A DNA stretch of 55,447 nt, taken from an uncultured Poribacteria bacterium (GTDB lineage Bacteria; Poribacteria; WGA-4E; WGA-3G). The stretch lies in assembly GCA_951828515.1 (NCBI GenBank), contig OX639992.1, positions 1,770,561-1,826,007 on the forward strand, read 5' to 3'. The position numbers and the translations under genes were made by a program. Below the pieces are notes generated by a model. It had not been told where the DNA came from. It was given only the letters and a program-made list of their open reading frames with translations, and searched no databases. The first letter of the stretch is position 1. Every line of letters starts with the position of its first letter. Below, one piece after another: positions 44,156 to 52,859 of this stretch.

Positions 44156-44205
44156 TTCGGTGAAGTAGGTTTGTGCTTCCACATGCCTTTCCGTAGACCT
44201 GAAGA

Positions 44206-44222
44206 AATACCCAAGCAAAATT
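44206..44222 (-). repeat. TTTTGCTTGGGTATTTC leader block, copy 6
   Basis: Located upstream of leader cassette 11; same order of blocks as at 8217-8250 and 16170-16200. Confidence 0.5.
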
Positions 44223-44332
44223 CTCTCACTACGTTTGAGGCTGCGCGCCTTTTTATCCGTTCGGTAATCGGATACTACCGCACCAATCTGTGGGAAACCG
44301 CACCTACAAGAGCATTGCGTCCATCCCATTCA

Positions 44333-45730
44333 TCAAGCTTTTCGGGTAAAGACCGCCATCTGCGTTGGTGGTCCAATATCTTCAACAGTTGGACCGATCG
44401 GATGAAACACAACGGTATAACCGAAGCGTTCGGCAACCTTTCCCGCCCAAGACTGAAATTCGTCCCGCGTCCACTCAAAACGGTGGTCTTTATGCCGGAA
44501 ATATCCAGCCTGTAGGTTCTCAAACTTCACATTGTATTCTATGTTCGGTGTCGTCAACACAACCGTCCGAGGACAGGCATACTCGAAAAGCACGCGCTCA
44601 AAAACCGCCAGTCGTGGTAAATCTAAGTGTTCAATTACCTCTACAACGGCAGCTGCATCGTATCCACCTAAGCGTTTATCTCGGTACCCGAGCGACCCTT
44701 GAAACAGACGAATCCGCTCTTTCTGCTTTTCCGGCAAGCGGTCATACTGGAGTCGTTTTTGCGCGGTTTTCAGGGCACGATGTGAAACGTCCATTCCGAC
44801 GATCTCTTCAAATTGTCTCTCAGCCAACAATTTACGAAGAAGTTTTCCTTCACCGCATCCCAAATCAAGAACGCGTTTTGCACCACACTGTTTGAGGATT
44901 TCGGTGACCACCGTCAAACGGATTTCGTTCAGACCGATCCGTTCCTCAACCTGTTCTTCTTCTGCTTGAGTTGCTTCGTTAGTCTCTTGATTGTCCTTTT
45001 CGCACAATTGGGCAAGTGCTTGAGAGGTAAGCCGCTGCTGATGTTTCAGGTAGCGACGCACAATAGATTCTTGTTCTGGGTGCGCAGCGAGCCAATCACT
45101 CCCGCGCTTTGACAGCTTTTCGATTTCCGCCTCGTCAACCCAATAGTGTTTCTCGTCGTCAAGCACAGGAATCAGAATGTAAAGATGCGTGAGAAGCTCA
45201 CTCAAACGACAGATATTTTCAATTGTCACCGTAAAATAACGACTCTGTCCCCACTGTGGGAATTGTGTGTCCAACGCCTGGTGCTCTGTTGTTACGGTAT
45301 AACCGAGTGGCTCGAAAAGTCTCCGCAACAATTTCTCTCCGCCGCGACATGGTAGAATGGCTAACTTCGCACTTAAAGGAATCGCAGTCTCCGCGAGCTC
45401 TGGACGTTCTTTGCACCTGCCCGACAACGCGCTACCAAACACCCGTGCAATTGCCACGCTCAAAAACGACGAAGCAACGTAAGGACGATCACTGACGTAC
45501 TGCGCCAACGCGAAATTTTCCGTAAATTGCCCGCGAGGGCGGCGGGTAAGTCCAATCGAATCAACATCAAGAAGCAGTGCTGCTGTGCATCTCTCGGTGT
45601 TCGCCTCCGGATAAAAGACATGTGCTTGCCCAAAGGAGAGTTCAAAGGATTGAATTCGAGATGGGTGTTTATGCAACAGATAACCGAGATCCGTTGCGGG
45701 AGAATATGTGGTTGATATTGTCAAAAGCAT
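44333..45730 (-). CDS. hen1: Hen1, 3'-terminal RNA ribose 2'-O-methyltransferase
   Basis: A 465-residue partner of Pnkp. The N-terminal half (about residues 1-240) is the bacterial Hen1 N domain that binds and activates the Pnkp ligase. The C-terminal half is the Mg-dependent methyltransferase with SAM motif VLDLGCGEGKLL, and EVIEHLDLPRL carries the Glu-x-x-Glu-His metal site with a further His in DHRFEWTRDEF. It methylates the 2'-OH at the cut before ligation, protecting the repaired RNA from a second cut. First gene of the operon, under the promoter at 45838-45866. No Shine-Dalgarno sequence is evident. Confidence 0.94.
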   Translation of the reverse strand: MLLTISTTYSPATDLGYLLHKHPSRIQSFELSFGQAHVFYPEANTERCTAALLLDVDSIGLTRRPRGQFTENFALAQYVSDRPYVASSFLSVAIARVFGSALSGRCKERPELAETAIPLSAKLAILPCRGGEKLLRRLFEPLGYTVTTEHQALDTQFPQWGQSRYFTVTIENICRLSELLTHLYILIPVLDDEKHYWVDEAEIEKLSKRGSDWLAAHPEQESIVRRYLKHQQRLTSQALAQLCEKDNQETNEATQAEEEQVEERIGLNEIRLTVVTEILKQCGAKRVLDLGCGEGKLLRKLLAERQFEEIVGMDVSHRALKTAQKRLQYDRLPEKQKERIRLFQGSLGYRDKRLGGYDAAAVVEVIEHLDLPRLAVFERVLFEYACPRTVVLTTPNIEYNVKFENLQAGYFRHKDHRFEWTRDEFQSWAGKVAERFGYTVVFHPIGPTVEDIGPPTQMAVFTRKA

Positions 45731-45783
45731 AGTAATATGTCAAGAAATGCAGCGCGTTGAAAGAAAAATATCGAGTGTTAAGT

Positions 45784-45810
45784 TGGGTTTCACCTTCTGC
45801 TCAACCCAAA
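45784..45810. repeat. Leader hairpin of the hen1-pnkp operon
   Basis: TTGGGTT and AACCCAA form a seven-base stem with a 13-base loop, in the transcript between the promoter at 45838 and the hen1 start at 45730. Confidence 0.45.
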
Positions 45811-45837
45811 CTACATTTAGTTCGGTAAGTACTGATT

Positions 45838-45866
45838 ATTATATCTTCTTTTACGCGCCTTGTCAA
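45838..45866 (-). promoter_or_regulatory. Consensus sigma70-type promoter of the hen1-pnkp operon
   Basis: Minus-strand TTGACA (45861-45866), exactly 17 bases, TATAAT (45838-45843): full consensus at both boxes. The transcript would begin near 45831, giving a leader of about 100 bases. Confidence 0.8.
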
Positions 45867-45898
45867 GATGCTTGTAGCACCGCGGAAATGTGCAAAAT

Positions 45899-45927
45899 TT
45901 GTTTTAAACCGCAAAAAGCAGTATAAT
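45899..45927 (+). promoter_or_regulatory. Sigma70-type promoter for the TrpD-like gene
   Basis: TTGTTT (45899-45904), 17-base spacer, TATAAT (45922-45927). Leader of about 67 bases to the start at 46001. Confidence 0.65.
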
Positions 45928-46000
45928 AGAATCAATCTCTATTACCTAACATTTTGCGCCACGAAATATAATGGAAACCACGCTCGGAGGATATTGTAAA

Positions 46001-47485
46001 ATGGCGGACTTTGATTCCCACTCATACACACCGGTATACCCAGGTCCGAACGACGACCTGCTTGAGGCACAAGCGCGCGTCTGCACGGGACCGCATCAGA
46101 CGCGCCCATTAGGTATAAACGCTTCGGATTTCCCTCAACCGGAGCCACTTCTTGAAACGCTTCTGAAATCCCTTAGAGGCGAACTCCCGGAATCGGAGGC
46201 AGCCTCAGCAGCACAGATGGGGGCATTCTTTGCAGCAATGACGCTCCGTGCCTATTTCCCAAAAGCGACACAATGGAGTCCAGCAGAGCAAGCGGCGTTT
46301 CTTAAATACAATTCAGCACTTACAGAACAACTGCCCCCAGAAATCCAATACCTTACGAGCCCTGAGAATGGTTACGTACCAGCGAATCCAACAGAGGCAA
46401 TTGTCGTGAACGCGTTAGAAAAGATTCTACAATCAAAACATTTAGGTTACGCTGAAACCCGCGCAATGTGTAAAGCCATCCTTAGCGACGCCGTGAAACC
46501 TGCTTTCAAAGGTGCCGCACTTATCGGACAAAGAATGAACCGCGAAACCTACCAAGAGGTACGAGGCTATCTTGACGCGTTTTTCGGACCGGAAGAGGTC
46601 CAACCGATTGACGTTGCGGAATTAACGCATTTTGGACAGCCTTACGATGGCGCAACGCGTTACTTTCGTCCGACCTTGTTCGTCGCCGCAGTACGTGCCG
46701 CACTCGGTGAAGCATCGCTCCTTCACAGTGTCGATGCAATGCCCCCGAAAAACGGTGTAACAGAGGAAACTATCCTGAACGCACTCGGCGCGAACACGCA
46801 ACTATCGCTCGCACAGACGGCTTCACTGATTACAGACGAATCGGTGGGTTTCGGGTATATCAGCCAACGCGAGTACTGTCCCTCCGCCTATAACTTACGC
46901 GAACTGCGGGTGCATATCAAGAAACGTCCGCCGTGGGCAGCGACTGAGAAAGCACAACAATTTTTTTCAGCACGAGAGGCAAACTATATGGTGCTTGGCT
47001 ATTATCACATCGGTTACGAGAAACCACTGCTCCAATTAGCATGGGAGCGCGGATTTGATGCTGCGGTTGCTGTGAAAGGTGAGGAAGGGACAAGCCATTA
47101 CGCGCTCCGACTCGGAAAACCTTCTACGAGCGATAGGATGGCAATCAACTATTCTCAAGGCTTCCGTCGTGTAAACGGTGCCCGTGAAGATTTTGCGTTG
47201 GATATAGATCCGGAGATTCATGGGTTTGACTATACGAGAAGCCTTCGTCCGGAAGTTGTCAGCGCGGCAGCATTCGCTGAAGCCGGTGTAGCGGCTCTAT
47301 CCGGTGAAAAAGGGCATATCTACGATAGGATTCTCCTAAATACAGCGATGGTCGATTACCTGTTGGGGATTTGCCCAGAGCCTAAAGATGCGCTTGCCCG
47401 CGCCCAGTCAGTAATGGAGGATGGAAGCGCGTTGAAGCGTCTGCAGGCGTATATAGCCGCCAGTAATCAGTCGTCAGTCGTCTGA
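46001..47485 (+). CDS. Anthranilate phosphoribosyltransferase-like (TrpD-related) protein of unknown substrate
   Basis: A 494-residue protein with the architecture of class IV phosphoribosyltransferases/nucleoside phosphorylases: an N-terminal helical domain (AAQMGAFFAAMTLRAYFP, about residues 57-75) and an alpha/beta domain. ILNALGANTQLSL and GFGYISQREYCPSAYNLREL stand where TrpD has its dimer and phosphoribosyl-diphosphate loops. The GTGGDG and KHGNR motifs needed for PRPP binding are not visible, so catalysis may be different or lost. The start at 46001 has GGAGG ten bases upstream. The last residues (SNQSSVV) are encoded by a CAGTCGTC repeat. Confidence 0.6.
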   Translation: MADFDSHSYTPVYPGPNDDLLEAQARVCTGPHQTRPLGINASDFPQPEPLLETLLKSLRGELPESEAASAAQMGAFFAAMTLRAYFPKATQWSPAEQAAFLKYNSALTEQLPPEIQYLTSPENGYVPANPTEAIVVNALEKILQSKHLGYAETRAMCKAILSDAVKPAFKGAALIGQRMNRETYQEVRGYLDAFFGPEEVQPIDVAELTHFGQPYDGATRYFRPTLFVAAVRAALGEASLLHSVDAMPPKNGVTEETILNALGANTQLSLAQTASLITDESVGFGYISQREYCPSAYNLRELRVHIKKRPPWAATEKAQQFFSAREANYMVLGYYHIGYEKPLLQLAWERGFDAAVAVKGEEGTSHYALRLGKPSTSDRMAINYSQGFRRVNGAREDFALDIDPEIHGFDYTRSLRPEVVSAAAFAEAGVAALSGEKGHIYDRILLNTAMVDYLLGICPEPKDALARAQSVMEDGSALKRLQAYIAASNQSSVV

Positions 47486-47661
47486 ATCAGGATTTGCGGG
47501 ATTCAAGGATTTGCAGGATGAGAGCGGATCAGTTCTCCGTCAGCAAGAGGGAATGGAAGGTTGGAAGACTGAAAGGGTGGGTCCCGCATCTTCCTCCCTT
47601 CCAGCCAATTCCTTCCAACCCAACGCTGATGGTTTCCAATATGCTGAAAGCTGACAGCCGA
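47486..47661. repeat. Degenerate repeats between convergent genes
   Basis: Contains GGATTTGCGGGATTC and GGATTTGCAGGAT in tandem (about 47491-47520) and several CCTTCCA/TGGAAGG units (47551-47620) able to form hairpins. No gene is seen. Confidence 0.5.
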
Positions 47662-48804
47662 TTAAATGTAACCCGTTGAACCATCGGGTCGGATGGGGCT
47701 GGTGCGCTGCCAATGGATGTATTCGTTGTCGGTGATCGCGGATTCGTCCACCTCTACACCCAAGCCCGGACGGTCACGCAATTCCAGATAACCGTCTTTT
47801 GGTAGATAAGGTTCGTCCACCCAATCGTTCCATTCCGTCTCAGTAGGCAAAAGATACTCAAGGATTTTGAAATTCGGGGTTGCGGCGGAGAAGTGGACAT
47901 TAACAGCCGTTGCGAGCGGTCCCATCGGGTTATGGGGTGCGACACTGACGTAGTGTGCTTCGGCAATTGCGGCAATCTTCCGCATCTCTAACAGCCCGCC
48001 ACAGACACATACATCCGGCTGAATGATGTCAGCCCCTTGTGCCGAGATAACATCCAGAAACTCAAAGCGTGTATAGAGAGATTCGCCTGTCGCGAGCGGC
48101 ACTTGCATCTGGGCGCGCAGACGTGTCCACGCGGGCATGTGTTCGGGTCGCAGCGGTTCCTCATAGAAATACGGATCATAGGGCGCGAGCGCATTTGCGA
48201 GTTGAAGCGCACGAATCGGCTCGAAGATCTTGGCGTGAGGATCGAAGGCGATCTCCCAATCTGCGGGTGTGTTATTCCGAATTTGCTCAAAATAGGTGGC
48301 GGCAGCATCACAGACGCGTCCCCAACGATCTGCATCTGGATCGAGTTGGTAAGGACTCGTCTTGAAAGCCGTGAATCCCCAGTCTTCATGGAGTTTGTGT
48401 GCTTGATCGGCAGCTTCAATGCCATCTCTGCCACCGATGCCGCGGTAGACGCGGATGCGGTCGCGAGCGTGTCCACCGAGGAGCATATATACCGGTAAGC
48501 CTGCCGCTTTCCCGCTGATGTCCCACAAGGCATGATCAACAGCCGAAATGACAGCGAGTCCAGCACCGCCAGGTGGGAAACGGAACTGCTGATGCAGTTT
48601 CATCATTATGTATTCAATTCGTCTCGGATCGTCTCCTTGAATCATCTCGAAGATGTAGTCCGCAATCGGTTCAACAGAGAGATCGGGACCTGTAGAGTAG
48701 GCTTCACCCCATCCGTAAAGCCCTTCGTCTGTTTCGACTTTGATGAGACCGCGAGGTCGATTGCCAAATCGCGCCATAAAGGTTTTGATCGCTGTGATTT
48801 TCAC
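47662..48804 (-). CDS. Mandelate racemase/muconate lactonizing enzyme family dehydratase (galactonate dehydratase-like)
   Basis: A 380-residue enolase-superfamily enzyme that abstracts a proton next to a carboxylate and loses water from a sugar acid. FKTSPYQ supplies the Lys region, FDPHAK the Asp, YFYEEPL and ATGES the two Glu metal ligands, and APHNPMGP the catalytic His of the galactonate/gluconate dehydratase-type subgroup. The N-terminal capping domain is intact (GLYGWGEAYS). Length is normal. It probably takes part in breakdown of sugar acids from polysaccharides; the exact substrate is not readable. Confidence 0.88.
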   Translation of the reverse strand: MKITAIKTFMARFGNRPRGLIKVETDEGLYGWGEAYSTGPDLSVEPIADYIFEMIQGDDPRRIEYIMMKLHQQFRFPPGGAGLAVISAVDHALWDISGKAAGLPVYMLLGGHARDRIRVYRGIGGRDGIEAADQAHKLHEDWGFTAFKTSPYQLDPDADRWGRVCDAAATYFEQIRNNTPADWEIAFDPHAKIFEPIRALQLANALAPYDPYFYEEPLRPEHMPAWTRLRAQMQVPLATGESLYTRFEFLDVISAQGADIIQPDVCVCGGLLEMRKIAAIAEAHYVSVAPHNPMGPLATAVNVHFSAATPNFKILEYLLPTETEWNDWVDEPYLPKDGYLELRDRPGLGVEVDESAITDNEYIHWQRTSPIRPDGSTGYI

Positions 48805-48841
48805 GTTTTTAGCCCTTGCGTTGGTTACGGCAGAACGGAGC

Positions 48842-49768
48842 CTACCTCTGATTTTGTAGGTTTTCTGTGAATGCTTCCAGGCTTTGTACTCGGGGAGCGG
48901 ATCGGAGCAACTCTTTCAAACGTTCCAAATCCTCAATAGTTTCAAGCCGTGGCTTTAAAGCTTGAACCGCTTCGGGTTGAAACTGATCGCTTAGGAGTGT
49001 CAGAATTGAGTCAATGGTCCCGGCTCTTTGACCGCGTTCGAGACCGCGTTCGAGACCGCGTTCGAGACCGCGTTCGAGACCGCGTGCTTCCGCTTCTTGA
49101 ATATATTCTTGGAAAAAAGGAGATTCTTGCATAATGCCCTCCGGTAAACGTTCTTCTATCAGTTGCCTGTCGTGAATCAACCCACCAAAGATACCCAAAG
49201 CTGCAAGCAGGAGATTCATGTCCTCCGAACCCACATTTGAAACTACTGTTGCATCAACACACTTCTCGAACCACTGAAATTCGCTCATCTCTGAAGGCGG
49301 TTTCATTAACGGCGTGAGAGGTAACAAACCTGGCTCCTGCAATTCCAAAATTGATTCTCCCTCTATTTCAATCAGTCGCACCACTCTATACTGGTGCCTA
49401 TACTCGCAATCATACCTCCGATATGCATAGAAACCAGGATCGTTTAGACCGGCACGGGGATGCAGATAGAGAACACTGCAATAGACATTCAACTGATGTT
49501 CCCTGATGAGAAATCCGTTATAGCCTGCGAAACGGAATTGCATCGGTTCTCGACTATCGAAAGTTTGGACCTCGTTGTGGAGGATAGCAATCTCATCTGA
49601 GAATTGGACCTTCAGCGTGCTATCGGTGTGGTGCGTTTTGAGTGTAAGTTGCTCCGTTGCCAATTCTTCCAGTACTATCAGGTCTGGATACTCAAGAATA
49701 TGCTCAGTGAAGGGCTTCGGGTAGCCCAGGGTCACAAATTTGGCGGCATTGTCGTAGCGTTGTCTCAT
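48842..49768 (-). CDS. Rpn-type PD-(D/E)XK nuclease/putative transposase with C-terminal DUF4351-like domain
   Basis: A 308-residue protein of the recombination-promoting nuclease group common in cyanobacteria. The N-terminal half has the nuclease core (about residues 40-60, DEIAILHNEVQTF with the acidic residues). ERGLERGLERGLERGQRAG at about residues 228-246 is an exact 12-base tandem repeat. A short helical C-terminal domain follows. The start at 49768 is chosen because a promoter ends just before it; the longer frame to 50008 runs inside the esterase gene. Probably involved in DNA uptake, recombination or a mobile element. Confidence 0.75.
   Translation of the reverse strand: MRQRYDNAAKFVTLGYPKPFTEHILEYPDLIVLEELATEQLTLKTHHTDSTLKVQFSDEIAILHNEVQTFDSREPMQFRFAGYNGFLIREHQLNVYCSVLYLHPRAGLNDPGFYAYRRYDCEYRHQYRVVRLIEIEGESILELQEPGLLPLTPLMKPPSEMSEFQWFEKCVDATVVSNVGSEDMNLLLAALGIFGGLIHDRQLIEERLPEGIMQESPFFQEYIQEAEARGLERGLERGLERGLERGQRAGTIDSILTLLSDQFQPEAVQALKPRLETIEDLERLKELLRSAPRVQSLEAFTENLQNQR
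49031..49085. repeat. Twelve-base tandem repeat in the Rpn-type gene
   Basis: GCGTTCGAGACC repeated about four and a half times, coding ERGL units. Perfect copies suggest length variation by slippage. Confidence 0.9.
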
Positions 49769-49774
49769 AGAGAT

Positions 49775-49804
49775 AGTATACCACAGCGCGCCAAAACCTG
49801 CCAA
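49775..49804 (-). promoter_or_regulatory. Sigma70-type promoter giving a leaderless Rpn-type mRNA
   Basis: Minus-strand TTGGCA (49799-49804), 18-base spacer, TATACT (49775-49780). Only six bases separate the -10 box from the ATG at 49768, so the transcript should start at or next to the start codon. Confidence 0.6.
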
Positions 49805-49817
49805 TTTTTTTAACGTC

Positions 49818-51362
49818 TTACCAGGGGTGCGTCCGAAATGGTGACGTGGGTAACCCTTCCTTGTTGACGAGATTCGGTTCCGCACTTTGATGCCAACCGA
49901 ATCGAACCGCGACCGGATTCGCAACAGCATCGCTGGACACAACGATTGTGTTACCATCAACGGTTGCAGTCGCTTCAACGAATTGCTTGTCCTCGCCTGC
50001 GATTTCAAACCATGTCAGTGGTTGTCCATCTCGTGCCATCAAGCCACTCCCGACAGAGTCAAAGTTCAGTCGAATTGTATTTTCTTCGACCATCATCGAC
50101 TTGTAAAGTGGACCAGAATGGGTTACATCTTCTCTGCCATACGTTTTCGCGAGTGCCAACAACGCAAGCCGCCTCCCAACCTCCTGCTTGTTTCGAGGAT
50201 GGATGTCTTGGAGGTTACCGACATCTGTTGTTACAGCCATGCCGGTATGCGGTAGAGATAATGTCGCGGCTTGTGCTTCCCAAATTGCCGGTAGTAAAAA
50301 TGGACTGGCTCCCCAACCGTAGTTAAATGGAGCAAGTTGCACGAAATAGAAAGGGAAATCTCCCTGCCCCCAAACCTCACGCCATCCACTGATGAGTGCC
50401 TCCATCTTTTCATGGTAGAGCATTCCGTCTTGAAGATTCGATTCGCCTTGGTACCAGATTGCCCCCCGGACAGCGTAAGGGACGATCGGATACACCATGC
50501 CGTTGTAAAGTCCGGTTGGTCTGGCGTGATGTCTTAATGGGTGTCTATTGTCAGGTATCTGTGTAAGGCGAGCATCGGTTTCTAACGCCTTCCGTGTTTC
50601 TGCTATCCACGCTTCAATCTCTTTCATCTTTTGCGGAAGTTGCTCGCGGTAACTTGCGTCCGCTTCTTGGATCTCTTTGGATATGGATTCAAGAGCAGGA
50701 ACATTGGCGAAACCGACAGGTGGCGTCCACGGCTCAATACGGGTGCCACCCCAATTGGTACTTATTAATCCAATCGGGACATTGAGATTTTTGTAGAGTT
50801 TTCTCCCGAAATAGTAAGCAACAGCGGAGAAATTCTCGATTGTTTTTGGGGTGGTCTCATGCCAGTCGGCTTCTACGTCTTGCTGAAGCAGTCCGGATGG
50901 TGTGTGCGGAATATCAAACAGTCGGATCGTTGGATAGTCCGCTGCAGCGATCTCTGCATCGCTGTCTTTTGAGGCACGGACAGACCATTCCATATTTGAC
51001 TGTCCGGAGCAGACCCAGACTTCCCCGAAAAGAATGTTCGTCAATTCAAGGGTATTACTTCCAATAACGCGAAGCGTATAGGGACCACCGGCTTCCATTG
51101 CGGAGAGTTTGATCCGCCAGTTGCCTTCGGCATCGGCAATCGCAGTGGTTGAAAAAAGCGGTTCAGCACTTTCATTTTCAGTGCTGAGACTTATCGTGAT
51201 TTCCTCGCCTGCGGATGCCCATCCCCAGATGGGGACTTGCATATCGCGTTGCAGCACCATGTTACTGCCGATGACACGCGGCAACGTGACCTCGGCATGT
51301 ACGAGGGGTTGTGTGAAGAGTAATAGTAATAAACCAATGAGAAATACCGTAATTCGCTTCAT
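49818..51362 (-). CDS. Sialate O-acetylesterase family (SASA) protein
   Basis: A 514-residue exported SGNH-type esterase that removes O-acetyl groups from sugars. Signal peptide about residues 1-23 (FLIGLLLLLFTQPLVHA). WVCSGQSNMEW has the catalytic Ser, NWGGTRIEPW and GAIWYQGESN are the family signatures, and LQDIHPRNK has the catalytic Asp-x-His. A beta-sandwich lies between the signal peptide and the esterase core. AAAGGAGCAAGAAT before the ATG is a good ribosome binding site. It may serve polysaccharide degradation together with the dehydratase nearby. Confidence 0.93.
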   Translation of the reverse strand: MKRITVFLIGLLLLLFTQPLVHAEVTLPRVIGSNMVLQRDMQVPIWGWASAGEEITISLSTENESAEPLFSTTAIADAEGNWRIKLSAMEAGGPYTLRVIGSNTLELTNILFGEVWVCSGQSNMEWSVRASKDSDAEIAAADYPTIRLFDIPHTPSGLLQQDVEADWHETTPKTIENFSAVAYYFGRKLYKNLNVPIGLISTNWGGTRIEPWTPPVGFANVPALESISKEIQEADASYREQLPQKMKEIEAWIAETRKALETDARLTQIPDNRHPLRHHARPTGLYNGMVYPIVPYAVRGAIWYQGESNLQDGMLYHEKMEALISGWREVWGQGDFPFYFVQLAPFNYGWGASPFLLPAIWEAQAATLSLPHTGMAVTTDVGNLQDIHPRNKQEVGRRLALLALAKTYGREDVTHSGPLYKSMMVEENTIRLNFDSVGSGLMARDGQPLTWFEIAGEDKQFVEATATVDGNTIVVSSDAVANPVAVRFGWHQSAEPNLVNKEGLPTSPFRTHPW

Positions 51363-51455
51363 ATTCTTGCTCCTTTAATTAAACCTGTTAGTGCTACAGT
51401 CTCTCTGGCTTTAATCTATGAATCCGTTAGAAATGAGTTGTAGGTGATTTATCCA

Positions 51456-52259
51456 TCAATCTTTCGGAAGTATTTCCACCTTCAGTTCAATCCCTAAACC
51501 TTTGGCAATTTTCAGGAGGTCATGTCTTTTCTCTTTCGTCGACCCGCCCGTATAGATGTAATATGAACCTGATTGCCTTTGGGAGTGCCCTGGGTATTCA
51601 GACGCTGAGACGCGAGGAATCTTTCGCCGGATTATGTCAAGTGCAGCGACCTTTTCAACTCCTAACTTTTCAATCACTGCAACAAAGGTGTCTTTTATCT
51701 TGGAACACTCAACTATTTCACCATCGGGCATTGTAACAACCAGTTTTGTCCATTGTAGTGGCCGTTTGGGTTTTGAATCCTGAGCAGGCGGAACGCGAAT
51801 TGACGGAACAGAATCTTCAATGTTTAGGTACCTGTTCAGAAGGTTGGCATTCTTTTCACTATCTCCGGTAATGAAATTTAACTCGACTACCTTGCGTTCT
51901 TCGTAAGTTCCTTCCCCAGGCGGATAAAAAAAAGACCATTTCTGTCCATCGGTAAGGATAGCGACGCGGACACCGCGATGAGAAGCGTATCTAAAAAGTT
52001 GTTTTTCCGCCCCCTCAAGTTTTCCAACCTGCTTTGCCTCAATGAAAATGCGTGGCCTTGCGGGTGGATGGCAAAGCGCGTAGTCAACTTTCCCGCCATC
52101 GACTGGATATTCAGGAAAAACAATCTGAGTCTTGGACGTTGGCCAACCCAACTCCTTGAGTAGCGGATCTATAATACCCAGACGCACCGCAGTTTCATTT
52201 GTAAACTGTCGTCGTTCTAATTCACTCCGTATGTTGTCAATGTGTTTCTTCAGTGCCAT
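51456..52259 (-). CDS. Orphan HsdR N-terminal-like nuclease-domain protein
   Basis: A 267-residue cytoplasmic protein. The first half resembles the N-terminal PD-(D/E)XK domain of type I restriction HsdR subunits: VDYALCHPPARPRIFIEAKQ (about residues 57-76) has the Asp and the Glu-x-Lys of the active site. The second half (about 165-267) is a separate alpha/beta domain with QRQSGSYYIYTGGSTKEK, not recognised. No HsdM, HsdS or helicase is adjacent. AAGGAG before ATG supports the start. Confidence 0.75.
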   Translation of the reverse strand: MALKKHIDNIRSELERRQFTNETAVRLGIIDPLLKELGWPTSKTQIVFPEYPVDGGKVDYALCHPPARPRIFIEAKQVGKLEGAEKQLFRYASHRGVRVAILTDGQKWSFFYPPGEGTYEERKVVELNFITGDSEKNANLLNRYLNIEDSVPSIRVPPAQDSKPKRPLQWTKLVVTMPDGEIVECSKIKDTFVAVIEKLGVEKVAALDIIRRKIPRVSASEYPGHSQRQSGSYYIYTGGSTKEKRHDLLKIAKGLGIELKVEILPKD

Positions 52260-52399
52260 ACTTCTACTCCTTCCCTATCGAATTGACTTTACGTTTTCCA
52301 CGAGGGGCAGGCTGTTTTAAGAATCTCGCACAACCTGCTAAAACGAGAAATTGTAAGCGCAATTACCACAGTCTATCTCAATGAAGTTTCAGAATTTAA

Positions 52400-52476
52400 T
52401 TCGGTAATTTCCTAATGAGATCCGGTGCGGTTGCAAACCGCACCTACCGGGTCTGGGGGAGCATAGAATTACCGAA
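52400..52476. mobile_element. Small inverted-repeat element with the GGTGCGGTT core
   Basis: Outer arms TTCGGTAATT (52400-52409) and AATTACCGAA (52467-52476) are perfect. The inner hairpin is GGTGCGGTT/AACCGCACC (52424-52444), the same core as in the MITE-like element at 1153, which has different outer arms. Confidence 0.6.
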
Positions 52477-52652
52477 ATATTTATTTAAACCTCATATAGA
52501 TAGATTATAGCATTGAAACATCCAGATGTCCCCAACAAAATCATATTAGTGAAAGAGGAAATTTCTCTTTTTCTGAACCGGTGTGTTGAAAATCGCAACA
52601 TATGCTACACAATGTCGCCCGCTGGGGCTAAAAATGGTGGGGTTCCGCGTTT

Positions 52653-52678
52653 CTATAGACATTCCGCCCCGCTGGGGC
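52653..52678 (+). repeat. CTATAGACAT palindrome, copy 2 (GCCCCGCTGGGGC form)
   Basis: CTATAGACATTCCGCCCCGC then TGGGGC. A degenerate copy without the full prefix is 25 bases upstream (about 52609-52629). Confidence 0.75.
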
Positions 52679-52859
52679 TGATTTTTGGGGACAGATGACA
52701 TTTATAGTAAAGCCCACAATTAATTATACACCTAATTATACACCATGATTGGCGGGGTTGGGAAACCCGGCCAGCGAGGATGGTGCTTTGGGTTTTTCAG
52801 AGTGTTCACGTATTTTCGGGCTTACTATATTAGGTTATTTTACCCAAGTTGCCACTACT

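Larger units (their letters stand above)
44015..44332. other. 318-base gap between hen1 and pnkp: two leader cassettes in tandem
   Basis: Holds leader cassettes at 44015 and 44136, a TTTTGCTTGGGTATTTC block (44206-44222) and, near 44290, a diverged GGTGCGGTT-type repeat half (GGGAAACCGCACCTAC). A short GTG-started frame of about 25 codons follows cassette 11; it is unlikely to be a gene. Confidence 0.65.

Noticed and set aside
45701-45735. TTGACA-N17-CAATAT as hen1 promoter
   Set aside because: Its -10 box lies inside the hen1 coding start, while a perfect promoter lies upstream at 45838-45866.
49769-50008. Longer N-terminus of the Rpn-type gene
   Set aside because: The extra residues are read from the end of the esterase gene and across its promoter region; family N-termini begin at MRQRYDN.
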